A DNA stretch of 64,000 nt from Vibrio tubiashii (GTDB lineage: Bacteria; Pseudomonadota; Gammaproteobacteria; Enterobacterales; Vibrionaceae), in assembly GCF_028551255.1 (NCBI RefSeq), contig NZ_CP117029.1, positions 248,001-312,000 of the forward strand, read 5' to 3'. Under the pieces are notes generated by a model. The model was given only the letters and a program-made list of their open reading frames with translations, ran no database searches and was not told the DNA's origin. Position numbers and translations under genes: made by a program. Shown in pieces: positions 1 to 10,606 of the stretch; position 1 is the stretch's first letter; each line of letters starts with the position of its first letter.

Positions 1-1
1 A

Positions 2-676
2 AATGGCACATTGAAAGATCGCTGGACACCAACCGGTGGTTGCCACTATTCATTTGATGACATGGATTTCTACGGTGAGCAATGTTCGATGACTGAACGC
101 CGTGCCGATGATGCGACCCGCGAAGTTTCTGATTGGCTCAAATGTGAATACATGCAAGACCATGTTGGCGAGGAACTCGAAGGCGTTATCGCCAATGTGA
201 CTGGTTTTGGTTTCTTCGTTCGTCTTAGCGATCTGCATATTGATGGTTTGGTGCATATTTCAGCACTTGCGAATGACTACTATCAATTTGACCCTATTGG
301 TCAGAGACTTATCGGTGAAAGCTTTGGTGCTATCTATCGATTAGGTGATGCAGTGAAAGTCAAAGTGCTTTCCGTTAATCTCGATGATCGTCAAATTGAC
401 TTTGAATTAGTTGAAACAAGTCGTAAGCTACGCGGCGAAGGGAAGACGGCTAAGAAGCGCGCAGCAGAGGCGAAAAGAAAAGCCAAAGAGAAAAAACGTG
501 CCGCAACCAAAGGTGGCAAAGCAGGCCGTAAAGCCAGCCCTGACGTTGAACCAACCAAACGTCCGGAGCCATCAGAGTCGAGAGCTGGCAAGAAGCCGAA
601 AGTGACCAAGGCGCGTAAGAAAAAGCCGGGCGCAAAACCTAAGAAAGCCAAGCGTCCTAAGAAAGCTGCGCAGTAA
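2..676 (+). CDS. rnr: RNase R, C-terminal part (5' end outside window)
   Basis: This is the last 224 or so codons of ribonuclease R, a processive 3'-5' exoribonuclease that degrades structured RNA. The reading frame is open to the window edge, so the gene is cut by the window rather than truncated; the TTG at position 11 is not a start. The first residues, up to [15 protein letters not shown], are the end of the catalytic RNB domain. An S1 RNA-binding domain follows ([15 protein letters not shown] ... DGLVHISAL). The last 80 or so residues are a Lys/Arg/Ala-rich basic tail typical of the enzyme in enterics and vibrios. rlmB starts 24 bases downstream on the same strand, the usual rnr-rlmB pairing. 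Confidence 0.97.
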   Translation, partial: NGTLKDRWTPTGGCHYSFDDMDFYGEQCSMTERRADDATREVSDWLKCEYMQDHVGEELEGVIANVTGFGFFVRLSDLHIDGLVHISALANDYYQFDPIGQRLIGESFGAIYRLGDAVKVKVLSVNLDDRQIDFELVETSRKLRGEGKTAKKRAAEAKRKAKEKKRAATKGGKAGRKASPDVEPTKRPEPSESRAGKKPKVTKARKKKPGAKPKKAKRPKKAAQ

Positions 677-700
677 GAATTTAACCCAACAGGTTTTTAA

Positions 701-1438
701 ATGAGTAACGAATTTATCTATGGTATTCACGCAGTCAAAGCAGTTCTAGAGCGTGAACCTGAGCGTTTCATTGAAGCGTTCGTACTAAAAGGTCGTCAAG
801 ATGACCGTCTAATGCCGATTCTGAATGAGCTACAAGTGTGTGGTGTTTCAATTCAGCAAATGACTCGTAAAACGTTAGATGACAAAGCACGCGGTGCTAA
901 CCATCAAGGTATTATGGCGCGTGTTAAACCCGCTAAACAGCTTAATGAAAATGACTTAGATAACATTCTTGCTAAGCATGAGTCACCACTACTGTTAGTT
1001 CTTGATGGTGTCACAGACCCGCACAACCTAGGTGCCTGTCTACGTAACGCTGATGCGGCAGGTGTTGCGGCGGTTATTGTGCCTAAAGACAAATCAGCGA
1101 ACATTACTGCGACAGTCAGTAAAGTGGCTTGTGGCGCAGCAGAGACTGTACCTTTGGTTCGCGTGACTAACCTAGCTCGCACCATGCGTGCGTTGCAAGA
1201 GCAGGGGGTATGGTTTGTTGGTACAGCAGGTGAAGCGACACACGACATATATCAAGCAAAGCTAACAGGTTCGCTAGCTATCGTCATGGGCGCAGAAGGT
1301 GACGGTATGCGCCGACTGACTCGCGAAACTTGTGATGACTTAATCAAGATCCCAATGGCAGGCAGTGTCTCAAGTCTAAACGTCTCTGTTGCATCAGGCG
1401 TATGTCTATTTGAAGCGGTGCGCCAGCGCCTAGCTTAA
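701..1438 (+). CDS. rlmB: 23S rRNA (guanosine-2'-O-)-methyltransferase RlmB
   Basis: A SPOUT-class methyltransferase of 245 residues that 2'-O-methylates G2251 (E. coli numbering) of 23S rRNA in the peptidyl-transferase P-loop. The N-terminal substrate-binding domain begins with [11 protein letters not shown]. The C-terminal knot carries the family motifs [33 protein letters not shown] and [15 protein letters not shown], which form the SAM-binding trefoil. Length matches the E. coli enzyme (about 243). It lies 24 bases after rnr and is probably co-transcribed with it. A GC-rich inverted repeat (GCGCTCC/GGAGCGC) follows the stop codon, but it has no T-run. Confidence 0.97.
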   Translation: MSNEFIYGIHAVKAVLEREPERFIEAFVLKGRQDDRLMPILNELQVCGVSIQQMTRKTLDDKARGANHQGIMARVKPAKQLNENDLDNILAKHESPLLLVLDGVTDPHNLGACLRNADAAGVAAVIVPKDKSANITATVSKVACGAAETVPLVRVTNLARTMRALQEQGVWFVGTAGEATHDIYQAKLTGSLAIVMGAEGDGMRRLTRETCDDLIKIPMAGSVSSLNVSVASGVCLFEAVRQRLA

Positions 1439-1493
1439 AAATCCGGAACGCTGCGCTCCTAGATAACGGGAGCGCGACGCTACGAGAAAACTG

Positions 1494-1525
1494 AAGTTGA
1501 CCTCTTGAACTAGGACGGTCAACTT
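1494..1525. repeat. inverted repeat preceding 8-mer array
   Basis: The 9-bp arms AAGTTGACC (1494-1502) and GGTCAACTT (1517-1525) are perfectly complementary with a 14-base loop. They sit immediately before the AGCTCTCC array. There is no T-run, so this is not a classic terminator. It looks like part of the dispersed element that carries the array. Confidence 0.7.
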
Positions 1526-1526
1526 T

Positions 1527-1646
1527 AGCTCTCCAGCTCTCCAGCTCTCCAGCTCTCCAGCTCTCCAGCTCTCCAGCTCTCCAGCTCTCCAGCTCTCCAG
1601 CTCTCCAGCTCTCCAGCTCTCCAGCTCTCCAGCTCTCCAGCTCTCC
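1527..1646. repeat. tandem 8-bp repeat, 15 copies of AGCTCTCC
   Basis: Fifteen perfect head-to-tail copies of AGCTCTCC fill exactly 120 bp. The right flank is ATAGGACGAAGTCCGTTC, and nearly the same flank follows a different 8-mer array at 15884-15947, so both belong to one dispersed element family. Because 8 is not a multiple of 3, the minus strand is open in more than one frame and gives spurious Glu-Ser-Trp-Arg-Ala-Gly-Glu-Leu repeat proteins. I treat those as artefacts. Confidence 0.97.
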
Positions 1647-1721
1647 ATAGGACGAAGTCCGTTCCCGCATCCCGATTCCCAACACCCATTCCCTCTACTG
1701 CGTTTATTTTTCAAACAGCAC

Positions 1722-1749
1722 TTGCAAGTAAAATTGTGATCTGTATAAT
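1722..1749 (+). promoter_or_regulatory. promoter of the S10 operon
   Basis: TTGCAA (1722-1727) and a perfect TATAAT (1744-1749) are separated by 16 bp. They lie about 300 bp upstream of rpsJ, which leaves room for a long leader as in E. coli. This is the best sigma-70 match upstream of the operon. Confidence 0.8.
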
Positions 1750-1756
1750 GCGTCGC

Positions 1757-2364
<608 letters not shown>

Positions 2365-2378
2365 GGGAGATTAGAAGA

Positions 2379-3008
2379 ATGATTGGTCTAATCGGTCGTA
2401 AAGTGGGCATGACCCGCGTATTTACTGAAGAAGGCGTTTCTATCCCAGTAACTGTTGTTGAGGTTGAAGCTAACCGTGTTTCTCAAGTTAAAACTCTTGA
2501 GACAGATGGCTACGCTGCAATCCAGGTTACTACTGGTGCTAAGAAAGCTAACCGCGTAACTAAGCCAGAAGCAGGTCACTTTGCTAAAGCAGGTGTTGAA
2601 GCTGGTCGTGGTCTTTGGGAATTCCGTTTGGAAAACGGTGAAGAGTTTGCAGTTGGCGCTGAGCTAACAGTTGAACTATTCAACGAAACAAAGAAAGTAG
2701 ACGTTACTGGTACATCTAAGGGTAAAGGTTTCCAAGGCGCTGTTAAGCGTTGGAACTTCCGTACTCAAGATATGACTCACGGTAACTCATTGTCTCACCG
2801 TGCTCCTGGTTCTATTGGCCAATGTCAAACTCCAGGTCGCGTATTTAAAGGCAAGAAAATGGCAGGTCACATGGGTGCTGAGCGTGTAACGACTCAAAAC
2901 CTAGAGATCGTACGTGTTGACGCTGAGCGCAATCTGCTTCTTATTAAAGGTGCAGTCCCAGGCGCAACTGGCGGTAACGTGATCGTTAAACCAGCTGTTA
3001 AAGCATAA
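2379..3008 (+). CDS. rplC: 50S ribosomal protein L3
   Basis: L3, an early-assembly 50S protein that binds 23S rRNA near the 3' end and reaches toward the peptidyl-transferase centre. It starts [15 protein letters not shown] and contains the hallmark [12 protein letters not shown] and [15 protein letters not shown] segments of the internal loop; 209 residues equals the E. coli length. The start lies 14 bases after rpsJ and is preceded by GGGAG. Codons are strongly biased toward CGT, GGT and GCT, as in other highly expressed Vibrio genes. Confidence 0.98.
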   Translation: MIGLIGRKVGMTRVFTEEGVSIPVTVVEVEANRVSQVKTLETDGYAAIQVTTGAKKANRVTKPEAGHFAKAGVEAGRGLWEFRLENGEEFAVGAELTVELFNETKKVDVTGTSKGKGFQGAVKRWNFRTQDMTHGNSLSHRAPGSIGQCQTPGRVFKGKKMAGHMGAERVTTQNLEIVRVDAERNLLLIKGAVPGATGGNVIVKPAVKA

Positions 3009-3025
3009 CGTCTCAGGAGTAAGTA

Positions 3026-3628
3026 ATGGAACTAATGGTTAAAGGTGCTGATGCACTAACTGTTTCCGAAACTACTTTCGGACGTGAGTTTAACGAAGCT
3101 CTTGTACACCAAGTAGTTGTTGCGTACGCAGCAGGTGCTCGTCAAGGTACTCGTGCTCAGAAAACACGTTCAGAAGTTTCTGGCGGTGGCGCTAAGCCAT
3201 GGCGTCAAAAAGGTACTGGCCGTGCACGTGCTGGTACAATCCGTAGCCCAATCTGGCGTACAGGTGGTGTTACTTTTGCTGCGAAACCACAAGATCACAG
3301 CCAAAAAGTAAACAAGAAAATGTACCGTGGTGCTATGAAGAGCATTCTTTCTGAGCTTGTTCGTCAAGAGCGTCTAATCGTTGTTGATAACTTCTCAGTA
3401 GAAGCACCAAAGACTAAAGAACTAGTTGCTAAGCTTAAAGAGCTTGAGCTAACTGACGCTTTAATCGTGACTAGCGAAGTAGATGAGAACCTATTCTTAG
3501 CTGCTCGTAACCTATACAAAGTTGACGCTCGTGACGTTGCTGGTATTGACCCAGTTTCTCTAATCGCGTTCGACAAAGTTGTAATTACTGCTGACGCAGT
3601 TAAACAAGTAGAGGAGATGCTAGCATGA
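3026..3628 (+). CDS. rplD: 50S ribosomal protein L4, operon regulator
   Basis: L4 lines the peptide exit tunnel and in enterics is the autogenous repressor of its own operon through the S10 leader. The tunnel loop is visible as [19 protein letters not shown] and [19 protein letters not shown]. Length is 200 residues against 201 in E. coli. CAGGAGTAAG precedes the ATG. The stop codon overlaps the rplW start by four bases (ATGA), indicating translational coupling. The 1757-2052 leader is the probable regulatory target. Confidence 0.98.
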   Translation: MELMVKGADALTVSETTFGREFNEALVHQVVVAYAAGARQGTRAQKTRSEVSGGGAKPWRQKGTGRARAGTIRSPIWRTGGVTFAAKPQDHSQKVNKKMYRGAMKSILSELVRQERLIVVDNFSVEAPKTKELVAKLKELELTDALIVTSEVDENLFLAARNLYKVDARDVAGIDPVSLIAFDKVVITADAVKQVEEMLA

Positions 3629-3927
3629 TCACTGAAGAGCGTATCCTAAAAGTTCTACGTGCACCGCACATCTCTGAAAAAGCAACTATGGCAGCTGAGA
3701 AAGCGAACACTATCGTTTTCAAAGTAGCTAAAGATGCAACTAAAAAAGAGATCAAAGCAGCTGTAGAAAAGCTATTTGAAGTTGAAGTTAAGTCTGTAAA
3801 TACTCTTATCACTAAGGGTAAGACCAAACGTCAAGGTCTACGCCAAGGTCGCCGCAGCGACGTTAAGAAAGCGTACGTTACTTTGAAAGAAGGTCAAGAT
3901 CTTGACTTCGTTGGCGGCGCGGAATAA
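3625..3927 (+). CDS. rplW: 50S ribosomal protein L23
   Basis: L23 sits at the tunnel exit and is the docking point for trigger factor and SRP. The family core [20 protein letters not shown] and the extended loop [20 protein letters not shown] are both present; 100 residues is the normal length. It begins inside the rplD stop codon (ATGA overlap), so the two are translationally coupled, and rplB follows 15 bases later with an AGGAG site. Confidence 0.98.
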
Positions 3928-3942
3928 CAGGAGTAGTTAAGA

Positions 3943-4767
3943 ATGGCTATTGTTAAATGTAAGCCGACTTCCCCTGGTCGTCGTCACGTTGTTAAAGTTG
4001 TTAACGCTGACCTACACAAGGGCAAGCCATACGCACCTCTTCTAGAGAAAAACTCTAAGAACGGTGGTCGTAACAACAACGGTCGTATCACAGTACGTCA
4101 CATCGGCGGTGGTCACAAGCACCACTACCGTGTAATTGACTTCAAACGTACTAAAGACGGTATCCCAGCGAAAGTTGAGCGTCTTGAATATGATCCAAAC
4201 CGTAGCGCTAACATCGCTCTAGTTCTGTACGCAGACGGTGAGCGTCGTTACATCCTAGCACCTAAAGGTGTTAACGCAGGTGATGCTATCCAGTCTGGTG
4301 TTGATGCACCAATCAAAGCTGGTAACACTCTACCAATGCGTAACATCCCAGTAGGTTCAACTGTACACAACGTTGAACTTAAGCCTGGTAAAGGTGGTCA
4401 GCTAGCTCGTTCGGCTGGTGCATATGCTCAAATCGTTGCTCGCGACGGTGCATACGTAACTATCCGTCTACGTTCTGGCGAAATGCGCAAAGTACTTTCT
4501 GAAGGCCGTGCAACAATCGGTGAAGTTGGTAACTCTGAGCACATGCTACGTGAACTTGGTAAAGCTGGTGCTAACCGCTGGCGCGGTGTTCGTCCTACCG
4601 TTCGCGGTGTGGTAATGAACCCAGTAGACCACCCACACGGTGGTGGTGAAGGTCGTACTTCTGGTGGCCGTCACCCAGTTTCACCATGGGGTCAGCCAAC
4701 TAAAGGCTTCAAGACTCGTAAGAACAAACGCACTGACAAGTACATCGTACGTCGTCGTAACAAGTAA
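3943..4767 (+). CDS. rplB: 50S ribosomal protein L2
   Basis: L2 is one of the most conserved 50S proteins and is required for subunit association and peptidyl-transferase activity. The RNA-binding [15 protein letters not shown] segment and the C-terminal [17 protein letters not shown] loop, with the conserved histidine near the catalytic centre, are both intact. Length is 274 residues against 273 in E. coli. The ATG follows CAGGAG by 9 bases. It is the fifth gene of the S10 operon. Confidence 0.98.
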   Translation: MAIVKCKPTSPGRRHVVKVVNADLHKGKPYAPLLEKNSKNGGRNNNGRITVRHIGGGHKHHYRVIDFKRTKDGIPAKVERLEYDPNRSANIALVLYADGERRYILAPKGVNAGDAIQSGVDAPIKAGNTLPMRNIPVGSTVHNVELKPGKGGQLARSAGAYAQIVARDGAYVTIRLRSGEMRKVLSEGRATIGEVGNSEHMLRELGKAGANRWRGVRPTVRGVVMNPVDHPHGGGEGRTSGGRHPVSPWGQPTKGFKTRKNKRTDKYIVRRRNK

Positions 4768-4789
4768 TCTATATTAAAGAGGAATCGCC

Positions 4790-5068
4790 ATGCCACGTTC
4801 TCTCAAGAAAGGTCCATTTATTGACCTACACTTGCTGAAGAAGGTAGAGAAAGCGGTGGAAAGCGGAGACAAAAAGCCTATTAAGACTTGGTCCCGTCGT
4901 TCAATGATCATCCCTACGATGATCGGTTTGACCATCGCTGTCCATAATGGTCGTCAGCACGTACCAGTATTCGTAACCGAAGAAATGATCGGTCACAAAC
5001 TGGGCGAATTCGCACCAACACGTACTTACCGCGGCCATGTCGTGGATAAGAAAGCTAAGAAGCGTTAA
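4790..5068 (+). CDS. rpsS: 30S ribosomal protein S19
   Basis: S19 lies in the 30S head, contacts 16S rRNA near the A site and takes part in bridge B1a. The signature begins [20 protein letters not shown] and continues [13 protein letters not shown]; the C-terminal [12 protein letters not shown] motif is present. It has 92 residues, the standard length. It follows rplB by 22 bases with an AAGAGG site before the ATG. Confidence 0.98.
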   Translation: MPRSLKKGPFIDLHLLKKVEKAVESGDKKPIKTWSRRSMIIPTMIGLTIAVHNGRQHVPVFVTEEMIGHKLGEFAPTRTYRGHVVDKKAKKR

Positions 5069-5078
5069 GGAGTAGATA

Positions 5079-5411
5079 ATGGAAGCATTAGCTAAACATA
5101 ACTTTGCTCGCATTTCGCCTCAGAAAGCTCGCTTAGTTGCGGATCAAATTCGTGGAAAATCTGTAGACCAGGCTCTAGAAATTCTAACGTTCAGCAACAA
5201 AAAAGCTGCTGATCTAATCAAGAAAGTTCTTGAGTCAGCTATCGCTAACGCGGAGCACAATGAAGGCGCAGATATTGACGATCTAAATGTCGCAAAAATC
5301 TTCGTAGATGAAGGCCCTATCATGAAGCGTATTATGCCTCGTGCTAAAGGTCGTGCGGATCGTATCTTGAAGCGTTCAAGCCACATCACTGTTGTTGTAG
5401 CAGATCGCTAA
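5079..5411 (+). CDS. rplV: 50S ribosomal protein L22
   Basis: L22 spans the 50S subunit and its beta-hairpin forms the constriction of the exit tunnel with L4. It starts [26 protein letters not shown] in the family style. The hairpin tip lies in the segment [20 protein letters not shown], where macrolide-resistance changes are known in other species; the sequence here looks wild type. Length is 110 residues as in E. coli. The gene starts 10 bases after rpsS with AAGGAG. Confidence 0.98.
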   Translation: MEALAKHNFARISPQKARLVADQIRGKSVDQALEILTFSNKKAADLIKKVLESAIANAEHNEGADIDDLNVAKIFVDEGPIMKRIMPRAKGRADRILKRSSHITVVVADR

Positions 5412-5430
5412 GAGACTAGGAGAGTAAGCA

Positions 5431-6129
5431 ATGGGTCAAAAAGTACATCCTAATGGTATTCGTCTAGGCATCGTTAAGCCTTGGAATGCTACATGGTTTG
5501 CTAACACCAAAGATTTCGCTGACAACCTAGACGGCGACTTCAAGGTACGTCAGTTCCTTACAAGTGAACTGAAAAAAGCATCTCTTTCACGCATCGTTAT
5601 CGAGCGTCCAGCTAAGAGCATCCGTGTGACTATTCACACTGCTCGTCCTGGCGTTGTAATCGGTAAGAAAGGTGAAGACGTAGAAAAACTACGCACAGCT
5701 GTAGCTAAAATTGCAGGTGTACCAGCGCAAATCAACATCGCTGAAGTACGTAAGCCTGAACTTGATGCACAGCTTGTAGGTGATAGCATCGCGTCTCAGC
5801 TAGAGCGTCGTGTTATGTTCCGTCGTGCTATGAAGCGCGCGGTACAAAACGCAATGCGTCTAGGCGCTAAAGGTATCAAAGTAGAAGTAAGCGGTCGTCT
5901 AGGCGGCGCTGAAATTGCACGTTCTGAGTGGTATCGTGAAGGCCGTGTGCCTCTACACACTCTACGTGCTGACATTGATTACGCAACTTCTTCGGCTCAC
6001 ACTCAATACGGTGTGATCGGCATTAAAGTTTGGATCTTCAAAGGTGAGATTCTAGGCGGTATGCCAGCAGCTAACGCTGTAGAGCCTAAAGGCGACAAGC
6101 CTAAGAAGCAGCGTAAAGGCCGTAAGTAA
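5431..6129 (+). CDS. rpsC: 30S ribosomal protein S3
   Basis: S3 forms part of the mRNA entry tunnel and its helicase-like activity. It opens [17 protein letters not shown]-type RNA-binding domain follows, with the GxxG loop in [13 protein letters not shown], and a C-terminal domain includes [19 protein letters not shown]. Length is 232 residues (E. coli 233), ending in a Lys-rich tail. AGGAGAG precedes the ATG, 19 bases after rplV. Confidence 0.98.
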   Translation: MGQKVHPNGIRLGIVKPWNATWFANTKDFADNLDGDFKVRQFLTSELKKASLSRIVIERPAKSIRVTIHTARPGVVIGKKGEDVEKLRTAVAKIAGVPAQINIAEVRKPELDAQLVGDSIASQLERRVMFRRAMKRAVQNAMRLGAKGIKVEVSGRLGGAEIARSEWYREGRVPLHTLRADIDYATSSAHTQYGVIGIKVWIFKGEILGGMPAANAVEPKGDKPKKQRKGRK

Positions 6130-6140
6130 GGAGTCGACAG

Positions 6141-6551
6141 ATGCTACAACCTAAACGTACTAAGTTCCGTAAGGTTCAGACTGGTCGTAACCGTGGTCTA
6201 GCTAAAGGTACTGATGTAAGCTTCGGCGAATTCGGTCTTAAAGCTACTGGCCGTGGTCGTCTAACTGCTCGTCAAATCGAAGCGGCACGTCGTGCAATGA
6301 CACGTCACGTTAAGCGTCAAGGTAAAATCTGGATCCGTGTGTTCCCAGACAAACCTATCACAGAAAAACCACTTGAAGTTCGTCAAGGTAAGGGTAAAGG
6401 TAACGTTGAGTACTGGGTAGCCCAAATCCAACCTGGTAAGGTTATGTACGAAATGGGTGGTGTACCTGAAGAATTGGCTCGTGAAGCGTTCCGCCTAGCG
6501 GCTCGTAAACTGCCATTCAAAACTACGTTTGTAACTAAGCAGGTGATGTGA
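6141..6551 (+). CDS. rplP: 50S ribosomal protein L16
   Basis: L16 organises the A-site tRNA elbow region of the 50S subunit. It begins [19 protein letters not shown] and includes the conserved [19 protein letters not shown] and [18 protein letters not shown] blocks; 136 residues is the exact family length. The stop codon TGA shares its last base with the ATG of rpmC (TGATG), showing translational coupling. Confidence 0.98.
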   Translation: MLQPKRTKFRKVQTGRNRGLAKGTDVSFGEFGLKATGRGRLTARQIEAARRAMTRHVKRQGKIWIRVFPDKPITEKPLEVRQGKGKGNVEYWVAQIQPGKVMYEMGGVPEELAREAFRLAARKLPFKTTFVTKQVM

Positions 6552-6742
6552 TGAAAGCACAAGATCTACGCGAAAAAAGCGTTGAAGAGCTTAACGCTGA
6601 GCTTTTGAATTTGCTACGTGAACAGTTCAACTTGCGCATGCAAGCTGCTACTGGTCAACTACAGCAAACTCATACTCTGAAAGCTGTACGTCGTGATATC
6701 GCACGTGTGAAAACCGTATTGACTGAGAAGGCAGGCGCATAA
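6551..6742 (+). CDS. rpmC: 50S ribosomal protein L29
   Basis: L29 is a two-helix 50S protein next to L23 at the tunnel exit. The sequence [19 protein letters not shown] ... [17 protein letters not shown] is nearly that of E. coli, with 63 residues. The start is taken as the ATG at 6551, which overlaps the rplP stop, rather than the GTG three bases upstream, because this gives the conserved MKA N-terminus. Its TAA overlaps the rpsQ ATG by one base. Confidence 0.97.
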   Translation: MKAQDLREKSVEELNAELLNLLREQFNLRMQAATGQLQQTHTLKAVRRDIARVKTVLTEKAGA

Positions 6743-6996
6743 TGAGCGACAAAATTCGTACTTCATTTGGTCGTGTAGTTAGCAACAAAGGCGATAAGTC
6801 TATCACTGTTGCTATCGAGCGCATGGTTAAACACCCAATTTACGGCAAGTTCGTAAAGCGCACGACTAAAGTTCACGCACATGACGAGAACAACGAGTGT
6901 GGCCTAGGCGATACTGTTGAAATTCGTGAGTGTCGTCCACTGTCTAAGACTAAGTCTTGGACTTTGGTAAAAGTTGTAGAAAAAGCGAAAGGCTAA
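6742..6996 (+). CDS. rpsQ: 30S ribosomal protein S17
   Basis: S17 is a primary 16S rRNA-binding protein of the 30S body with an OB fold. It carries the signature [21 protein letters not shown] and [21 protein letters not shown]. It has 84 residues, as in E. coli. It starts at the last base of the rpmC stop (TAATG). It is the last gene of the S10 operon and is followed 25 bases later by an intrinsic terminator. Confidence 0.98.
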   Translation: MSDKIRTSFGRVVSNKGDKSITVAIERMVKHPIYGKFVKRTTKVHAHDENNECGLGDTVEIRECRPLSKTKSWTLVKVVEKAKG

Positions 6997-7020
6997 TCCC
7001 TTAGCTAATTCTATGATATT

Positions 7021-7057
7021 AAACGGCTCCAAAATTATTTTGGGGCCGTTTATTTTT
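7021..7057 (+). terminator. intrinsic terminator of the S10 operon
   Basis: A strong stem pairs AAACGGCTCCAAAA with TTTTGGGGCCGTTT with one G-T wobble and a short TTATT loop. A TATTTTTT tract follows. It separates the S10 operon from the spc operon. Confidence 0.92.
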
Positions 7058-7081
7058 TGACTACCCAATCACAAAAAAGGG

Positions 7082-7090
7082 TGGTACAAT
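7082..7090 (+). promoter_or_regulatory. extended -10 promoter of the spc operon
   Basis: TGGTACAAT is an extended -10 element (TGn directly before TACAAT at 7085-7090). TTGACT at 7057-7062 is 22 bp away, too far for a standard -35, so the extended -10 probably dominates. It lies 72 bp before the rplN start, just after the S10 terminator. Confidence 0.65.
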
Positions 7091-7161
7091 TCGCGTCCCT
7101 TTTAAAGAGGCAGCCCGACCCGTGATGGGTCTAGTTATTAATATTTAGCGGAGCACTAACA

Positions 7162-7533
7162 ATGATCCAAATGCAAAGTACACTTGACGCAGCTGATAAC
7201 TCTGGCGCGCGCAAGGTAATGTGTATTAAGGTCCTGGGTGGCTCACACCGCCGTTATGCACATATCGGTGACGTTATCAAAGTTACTGTGAAGGAAGCAA
7301 TTCCTCGCGGTAAAGTTAAAAAAGGTGACGTTCTGAAGGCGGTTGTTGTGCGCACTCGCAAAGGCGTTCGTCGTCCAGACGGTTCTGTCATTCGCTTCGA
7401 CCGTAATGCTTGTGTATTGTTGAACGACAATACTGAGCAACCAATCGGTACACGTATCTTTGGCCCTGTGACGCGTGAACTTCGTGGCGATAAGTTCATG
7501 AAGATCGTTTCACTGGCTCCAGAAGTTCTGTAA
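7162..7533 (+). CDS. rplN: 50S ribosomal protein L14
   Basis: L14 forms intersubunit bridges with 16S rRNA and is the binding site of the silencing factor RsfS. It begins [27 protein letters not shown] and carries the conserved [15 protein letters not shown] and [13 protein letters not shown] segments; 123 residues is the exact standard length. It is the first gene of the spc operon, and GCGGAGC lies before the ATG. Confidence 0.98.
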   Translation: MIQMQSTLDAADNSGARKVMCIKVLGGSHRRYAHIGDVIKVTVKEAIPRGKVKKGDVLKAVVVRTRKGVRRPDGSVIRFDRNACVLLNDNTEQPIGTRIFGPVTRELRGDKFMKIVSLAPEVL

Positions 7534-7546
7534 GGAGCACGTAGAA

Positions 7547-7864
7547 ATGGCAGCTAAAATCCGTCGTAATGACGAAGTAATCGTTCTTGCTGGTAAAGAC
7601 AAAGGCAAGAAAGGTAAAGTAACTAAGGTTCTAGCAACTGGTAAAGTTATCGTTGAAGGTATCAACCTTGTTAAGAAGCACCAAAAGCCGGTTCCGGCTC
7701 TAGGTCAACAAGGTGGCATCGTTGAACAAGAAGCAGCTATTGATGCTTCTAACGTTGCAATCTTTAACGCAGCTACTGGTAAAGCTGACCGTATCGGTTT
7801 CCGTTTTGAAGATGGTAAGAAAGTTCGTTTCTTTAAATCTAACAACGAAATCGTTTCTAACTAA
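7547..7864 (+). CDS. rplX: 50S ribosomal protein L24
   Basis: L24 is one of the two initiator proteins of 50S assembly, binding the 5' end of 23S rRNA. It has the KOW motif in [20 protein letters not shown] and the [13 protein letters not shown] segment. Length is 105 residues (E. coli 104). It follows rplN by 13 bases with an AAGGAGC site. Confidence 0.97.
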   Translation: MAAKIRRNDEVIVLAGKDKGKKGKVTKVLATGKVIVEGINLVKKHQKPVPALGQQGGIVEQEAAIDASNVAIFNAATGKADRIGFRFEDGKKVRFFKSNNEIVSN

Positions 7865-7887
7865 TAGAAGTAATTTGGAGTTCTACT

Positions 7888-8427
7888 ATGGCGAAACTGC
7901 ATGATTACTACAAGTCGTCTGTAGTCGCTGAACTGACCAAACAGTTTAGCTACACAAGCGTCATGCAAGTCCCTAGAATCGAGAAAATCACCCTAAACAT
8001 GGGTGTTGGTGAAGCAATCAACGATAAGAAACTGCTAGAAAACGCAGCTGCTGATATGGCAACGATCTCTGGTCAAAAGCCACTTATCACTAAAGCGCGT
8101 AAATCTGTTGCAGGTTTCAAAATCCGCGAAGGCTACCCTATCGGTTGTAAAGTAACCTTGCGTGGCGAACGTATGTGGGATTTTCTTGAGCGTTTAATTA
8201 ACATCGCTCTTCCACGTGTACGTGACTTCCGTGGCGTTAGCGCTAAGTCTTTTGACGGACGCGGTAACTACAGCATGGGCGTTCGCGAGCAAATCATCTT
8301 CCCGGAAATCGACTTTGATAAAGTTGATCGAGTACGCGGTCTAGACATCACTATTACGACGTCTGCTGGTACTGATGAGGAAGGCCGTGCTCTGCTGGCT
8401 GCCTTTAACTTCCCATTCCGTAAGTAA
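7888..8427 (+). CDS. rplE: 50S ribosomal protein L5
   Basis: L5 binds 5S rRNA in the central protuberance and contacts P-site tRNA. It carries the signature blocks [35 protein letters not shown] and [19 protein letters not shown]. Length is 179 residues as in E. coli. It lies 23 bases after rplX and is preceded by TTGGAG. Confidence 0.98.
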   Translation: MAKLHDYYKSSVVAELTKQFSYTSVMQVPRIEKITLNMGVGEAINDKKLLENAAADMATISGQKPLITKARKSVAGFKIREGYPIGCKVTLRGERMWDFLERLINIALPRVRDFRGVSAKSFDGRGNYSMGVREQIIFPEIDFDKVDRVRGLDITITTSAGTDEEGRALLAAFNFPFRK

Positions 8428-8444
8428 GGTGAAGGGTTACTGTT

Positions 8445-8750
8445 ATGGCTAAAAATTCAATGAAAGCACGTGAAGCAAAACGTGCGAAGCTAGTAGCTAA
8501 GTTCGCTGAAAAGCGTTCTGCGCTTAAAGCTATCATCAGCGATGTAAACGCATCTGAAGAAGATCGTTGGAACGCAGTTCTTAAATTGCAATCTCTTCCA
8601 CGTGATTCAAGTGCATCACGTCAGCGCAACCGTTGTAACCAAACTGGTCGTCCACACGGTTACCTACGTAAGTTCGGTCTAAGCCGTATCAAAGTTCGTG
8701 AAGCTTGCATGAAAGGCGAGATTCCTGGACTTCGTAAGGCTAGCTGGTAA
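8445..8750 (+). CDS. rpsN: 30S ribosomal protein S14 (long, zinc-free type)
   Basis: S14 is a late-assembly 30S head protein. This is the 101-residue form. The C-terminal core [41 protein letters not shown] lacks the CxxC pairs of the zinc-binding short paralogue. It follows rplE by 17 bases in spc operon order. Confidence 0.97.
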   Translation: MAKNSMKAREAKRAKLVAKFAEKRSALKAIISDVNASEEDRWNAVLKLQSLPRDSSASRQRNRCNQTGRPHGYLRKFGLSRIKVREACMKGEIPGLRKASW

Positions 8751-8779
8751 TTGCCACTTAATCATTTGGAGTAAATCAT

Positions 8780-9172
8780 ATGAGCATGCAAGATCCGATT
8801 TCGGATATGCTGACCCGCGTTCGTAACGGTCAGGCAGCAAACAAAGTTGCTGTTAAAATGCCTTCTTCAAAGCTTAAAGTTGCAATTGCTGCACTACTAA
8901 AAGCTGAAGGTTACATCACTGATTTCGCTGTAGAAGGCGAAGCAAAACCTGAGCTAGAAGTAACTCTTAAGTACTTCCAAGCTAAACCAGTAATCGAGCA
9001 ACTTAAACGTGTTTCTCGTCCAGGTCTACGTGTTTACAAGAAGAAAGATCAACTTCCTTCTGTAATGGGTGGTCTTGGTGTTGCTATCGTTTCAACTTCC
9101 AAGGGTCTGATGTCAGACCGCGCTGCACGTAAAGCAGGTCTTGGTGGTGAAATCATCTGCTACGTAGCTTAA
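8780..9172 (+). CDS. rpsH: 30S ribosomal protein S8
   Basis: S8 is a primary 16S rRNA binder and in E. coli the autogenous repressor of the spc operon, acting at the rplE start. It starts [18 protein letters not shown] and ends with the family motif [26 protein letters not shown]. Length is 130 residues as in E. coli. TTTGGAGTAAATCAT precedes the ATG, 29 bases after rpsN. A repression site at rplE is expected from the family, but I did not verify it. Confidence 0.98.
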   Translation: MSMQDPISDMLTRVRNGQAANKVAVKMPSSKLKVAIAALLKAEGYITDFAVEGEAKPELEVTLKYFQAKPVIEQLKRVSRPGLRVYKKKDQLPSVMGGLGVAIVSTSKGLMSDRAARKAGLGGEIICYVA

Positions 9173-9184
9173 TAGGAGTAGACT

Positions 9185-9718
9185 ATGTCTCGTGTTGCTA
9201 AAGCACCTGTCGCTATTCCAGCTGGCGTAGAGGTGAAACTAAACGGCCAAGAAATCACTGTAAAAGGTGCTAAAGGCGAACTATCTCGCGTTCTTAACGC
9301 TGCGGTAGTTGTTGCTCAGGAAGAAAACAATCTTACTTTCGGTCCACGCGAAGGTGTTGTTAACGCATGGGCACAAGCAGGTACTGCTCGCGCTCTAGTT
9401 AACAACATGGTTGTTGGCGTTACTGAAGGCTTTACTAAGAAGCTAACCCTTAAGGGTGTTGGTTACCGTGCTGCTATCAAAGGCAACGCTGTAGGCCTAA
9501 CTCTTGGCTTCTCTCACCCAGTTGAGCATGAATTGCCAGCGGGTATTAAAGCTGAGTGTCCAAGCCAAACTGAAATCGTGATCACTGGTTGTGACAAACA
9601 ACTTGTTGGTCAGGTTGCGGCTGACATTCGTTCTTACCGTGAGCCTGAGCCTTATAAAGGTAAAGGTGTTCGTTACGCAGATGAAAATGTGCGTACTAAA
9701 GAAGCTAAGAAGAAGTAA
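9185..9718 (+). CDS. rplF: 50S ribosomal protein L6
   Basis: L6 lies near the sarcin-ricin loop and the factor-binding site of the 50S subunit. It has two homologous domains: an N-terminal one with [21 protein letters not shown] and a C-terminal one ending in the signature [23 protein letters not shown]. Length is 177 residues as in E. coli. It follows rpsH by 12 bases with an AGGAGTAG site. Confidence 0.98.
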   Translation: MSRVAKAPVAIPAGVEVKLNGQEITVKGAKGELSRVLNAAVVVAQEENNLTFGPREGVVNAWAQAGTARALVNNMVVGVTEGFTKKLTLKGVGYRAAIKGNAVGLTLGFSHPVEHELPAGIKAECPSQTEIVITGCDKQLVGQVAADIRSYREPEPYKGKGVRYADENVRTKEAKKK

Positions 9719-9727
9719 GGTAACACT

Positions 9728-10081
9728 ATGGATAAGAAAGCATCTCGCATCCGTCGTGCTACACGCGCACGTCGTAAGATTGCAGAACTGGGTGCAACTC
9801 GCCTAGTAGTACACCGTACTCCTCGTCACGTGTACGCTCAGGTTATCGCATCAAACGGCTCTGAGGTTATCGCAGCAGCTTCTACTGTAGAAAAAGCGAT
9901 CCGTGAGCAAGTTAAGAACACTGGTAACATCGATGCAGCTAAAGCAGTAGGTAAAGCTGTTGCTGAGCGCGCTCTTGAAAAAGGCGTTGAGTCAGTTGCA
10001 TTTGATCGTTCTGGTTTCCAATACCACGGTCGAGTGGCGGCGCTAGCAGAATCTGCTCGCGAAGCTGGTCTGAAATTCTAA
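9728..10081 (+). CDS. rplR: 50S ribosomal protein L18
   Basis: L18 bridges 5S rRNA to the 50S central protuberance. It begins [22 protein letters not shown]. Conserved features are [16 protein letters not shown] and the C-terminal [26 protein letters not shown]. Length is 117 residues as in E. coli. It starts 9 bases after the rplF stop. Confidence 0.98.
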   Translation: MDKKASRIRRATRARRKIAELGATRLVVHRTPRHVYAQVIASNGSEVIAAASTVEKAIREQVKNTGNIDAAKAVGKAVAERALEKGVESVAFDRSGFQYHGRVAALAESAREAGLKF

Positions 10082-10095
10082 GGTAGGGTTGGAAG

Positions 10096-10599
10096 ATGGC
10101 TAAAGAACAACAAGTTCAAGCGAATGATTTGCAAGAAAAGCTAATCGCAGTTAACCGTGTATCTAAGACGGTTAAAGGTGGTCGAATCATGAGCTTTACT
10201 GCACTAACAGTAGTTGGTGACGGTAACGGTCGTGTAGGTTTCGGTTACGGCAAAGCCCGTGAAGTACCTGCAGCGATCCAGAAAGCAATGGAAAAAGCGC
10301 GTCGTAACATGACTACGATCGCTCTAAACGAAGGCACTCTTCACCACCCGGTGAAAGGTCGTCATTCGGGCTCTAAAGTTTACATGCAGCCTGCTGCTGA
10401 AGGTACTGGTGTTATCGCAGGTGGTGCGATGCGTGCAGTACTAGAAGTTGCTGGTGTACACAACGTACTATCTAAAGCATACGGTTCTACGAACCCTATC
10501 AACATCGTTCGTGCAACGATCGATGCACTAGGTAGCATGAAGTCGCCAGAAATGGTTGCTGCTAAACGTGGTCTAACTGTTGAATCTATTTCGGAGTAA
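10096..10599 (+). CDS. rpsE: 30S ribosomal protein S5
   Basis: S5 contributes to decoding fidelity and the mRNA entry channel. The double-stranded RNA-binding-like N-domain contains [19 protein letters not shown] (the spectinomycin-resistance loop lies here and looks wild type). [22 protein letters not shown] and [18 protein letters not shown] follow. Length is 167 residues as in E. coli. Confidence 0.98.
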   Translation: MAKEQQVQANDLQEKLIAVNRVSKTVKGGRIMSFTALTVVGDGNGRVGFGYGKAREVPAAIQKAMEKARRNMTTIALNEGTLHHPVKGRHSGSKVYMQPAAEGTGVIAGGAMRAVLEVAGVHNVLSKAYGSTNPINIVRATIDALGSMKSPEMVAAKRGLTVESISE

Positions 10600-10606
10600 G
10601 AACACC

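Noticed and set aside
391..651. Minus-strand frames opposite the RNase R tail
   Set aside because: The Lys/Ala-rich codons read as Leu/Phe-rich sequence on the other strand. They are shadows of the real gene.
1344..1714. Long minus-strand frames with repeated Glu-Ser-Trp-Arg-Ala-Gly-Glu-Leu
   Set aside because: They are translations of the 8-bp tandem array, which is open in several frames. There is no ribosome binding site and the frames run into rlmB.
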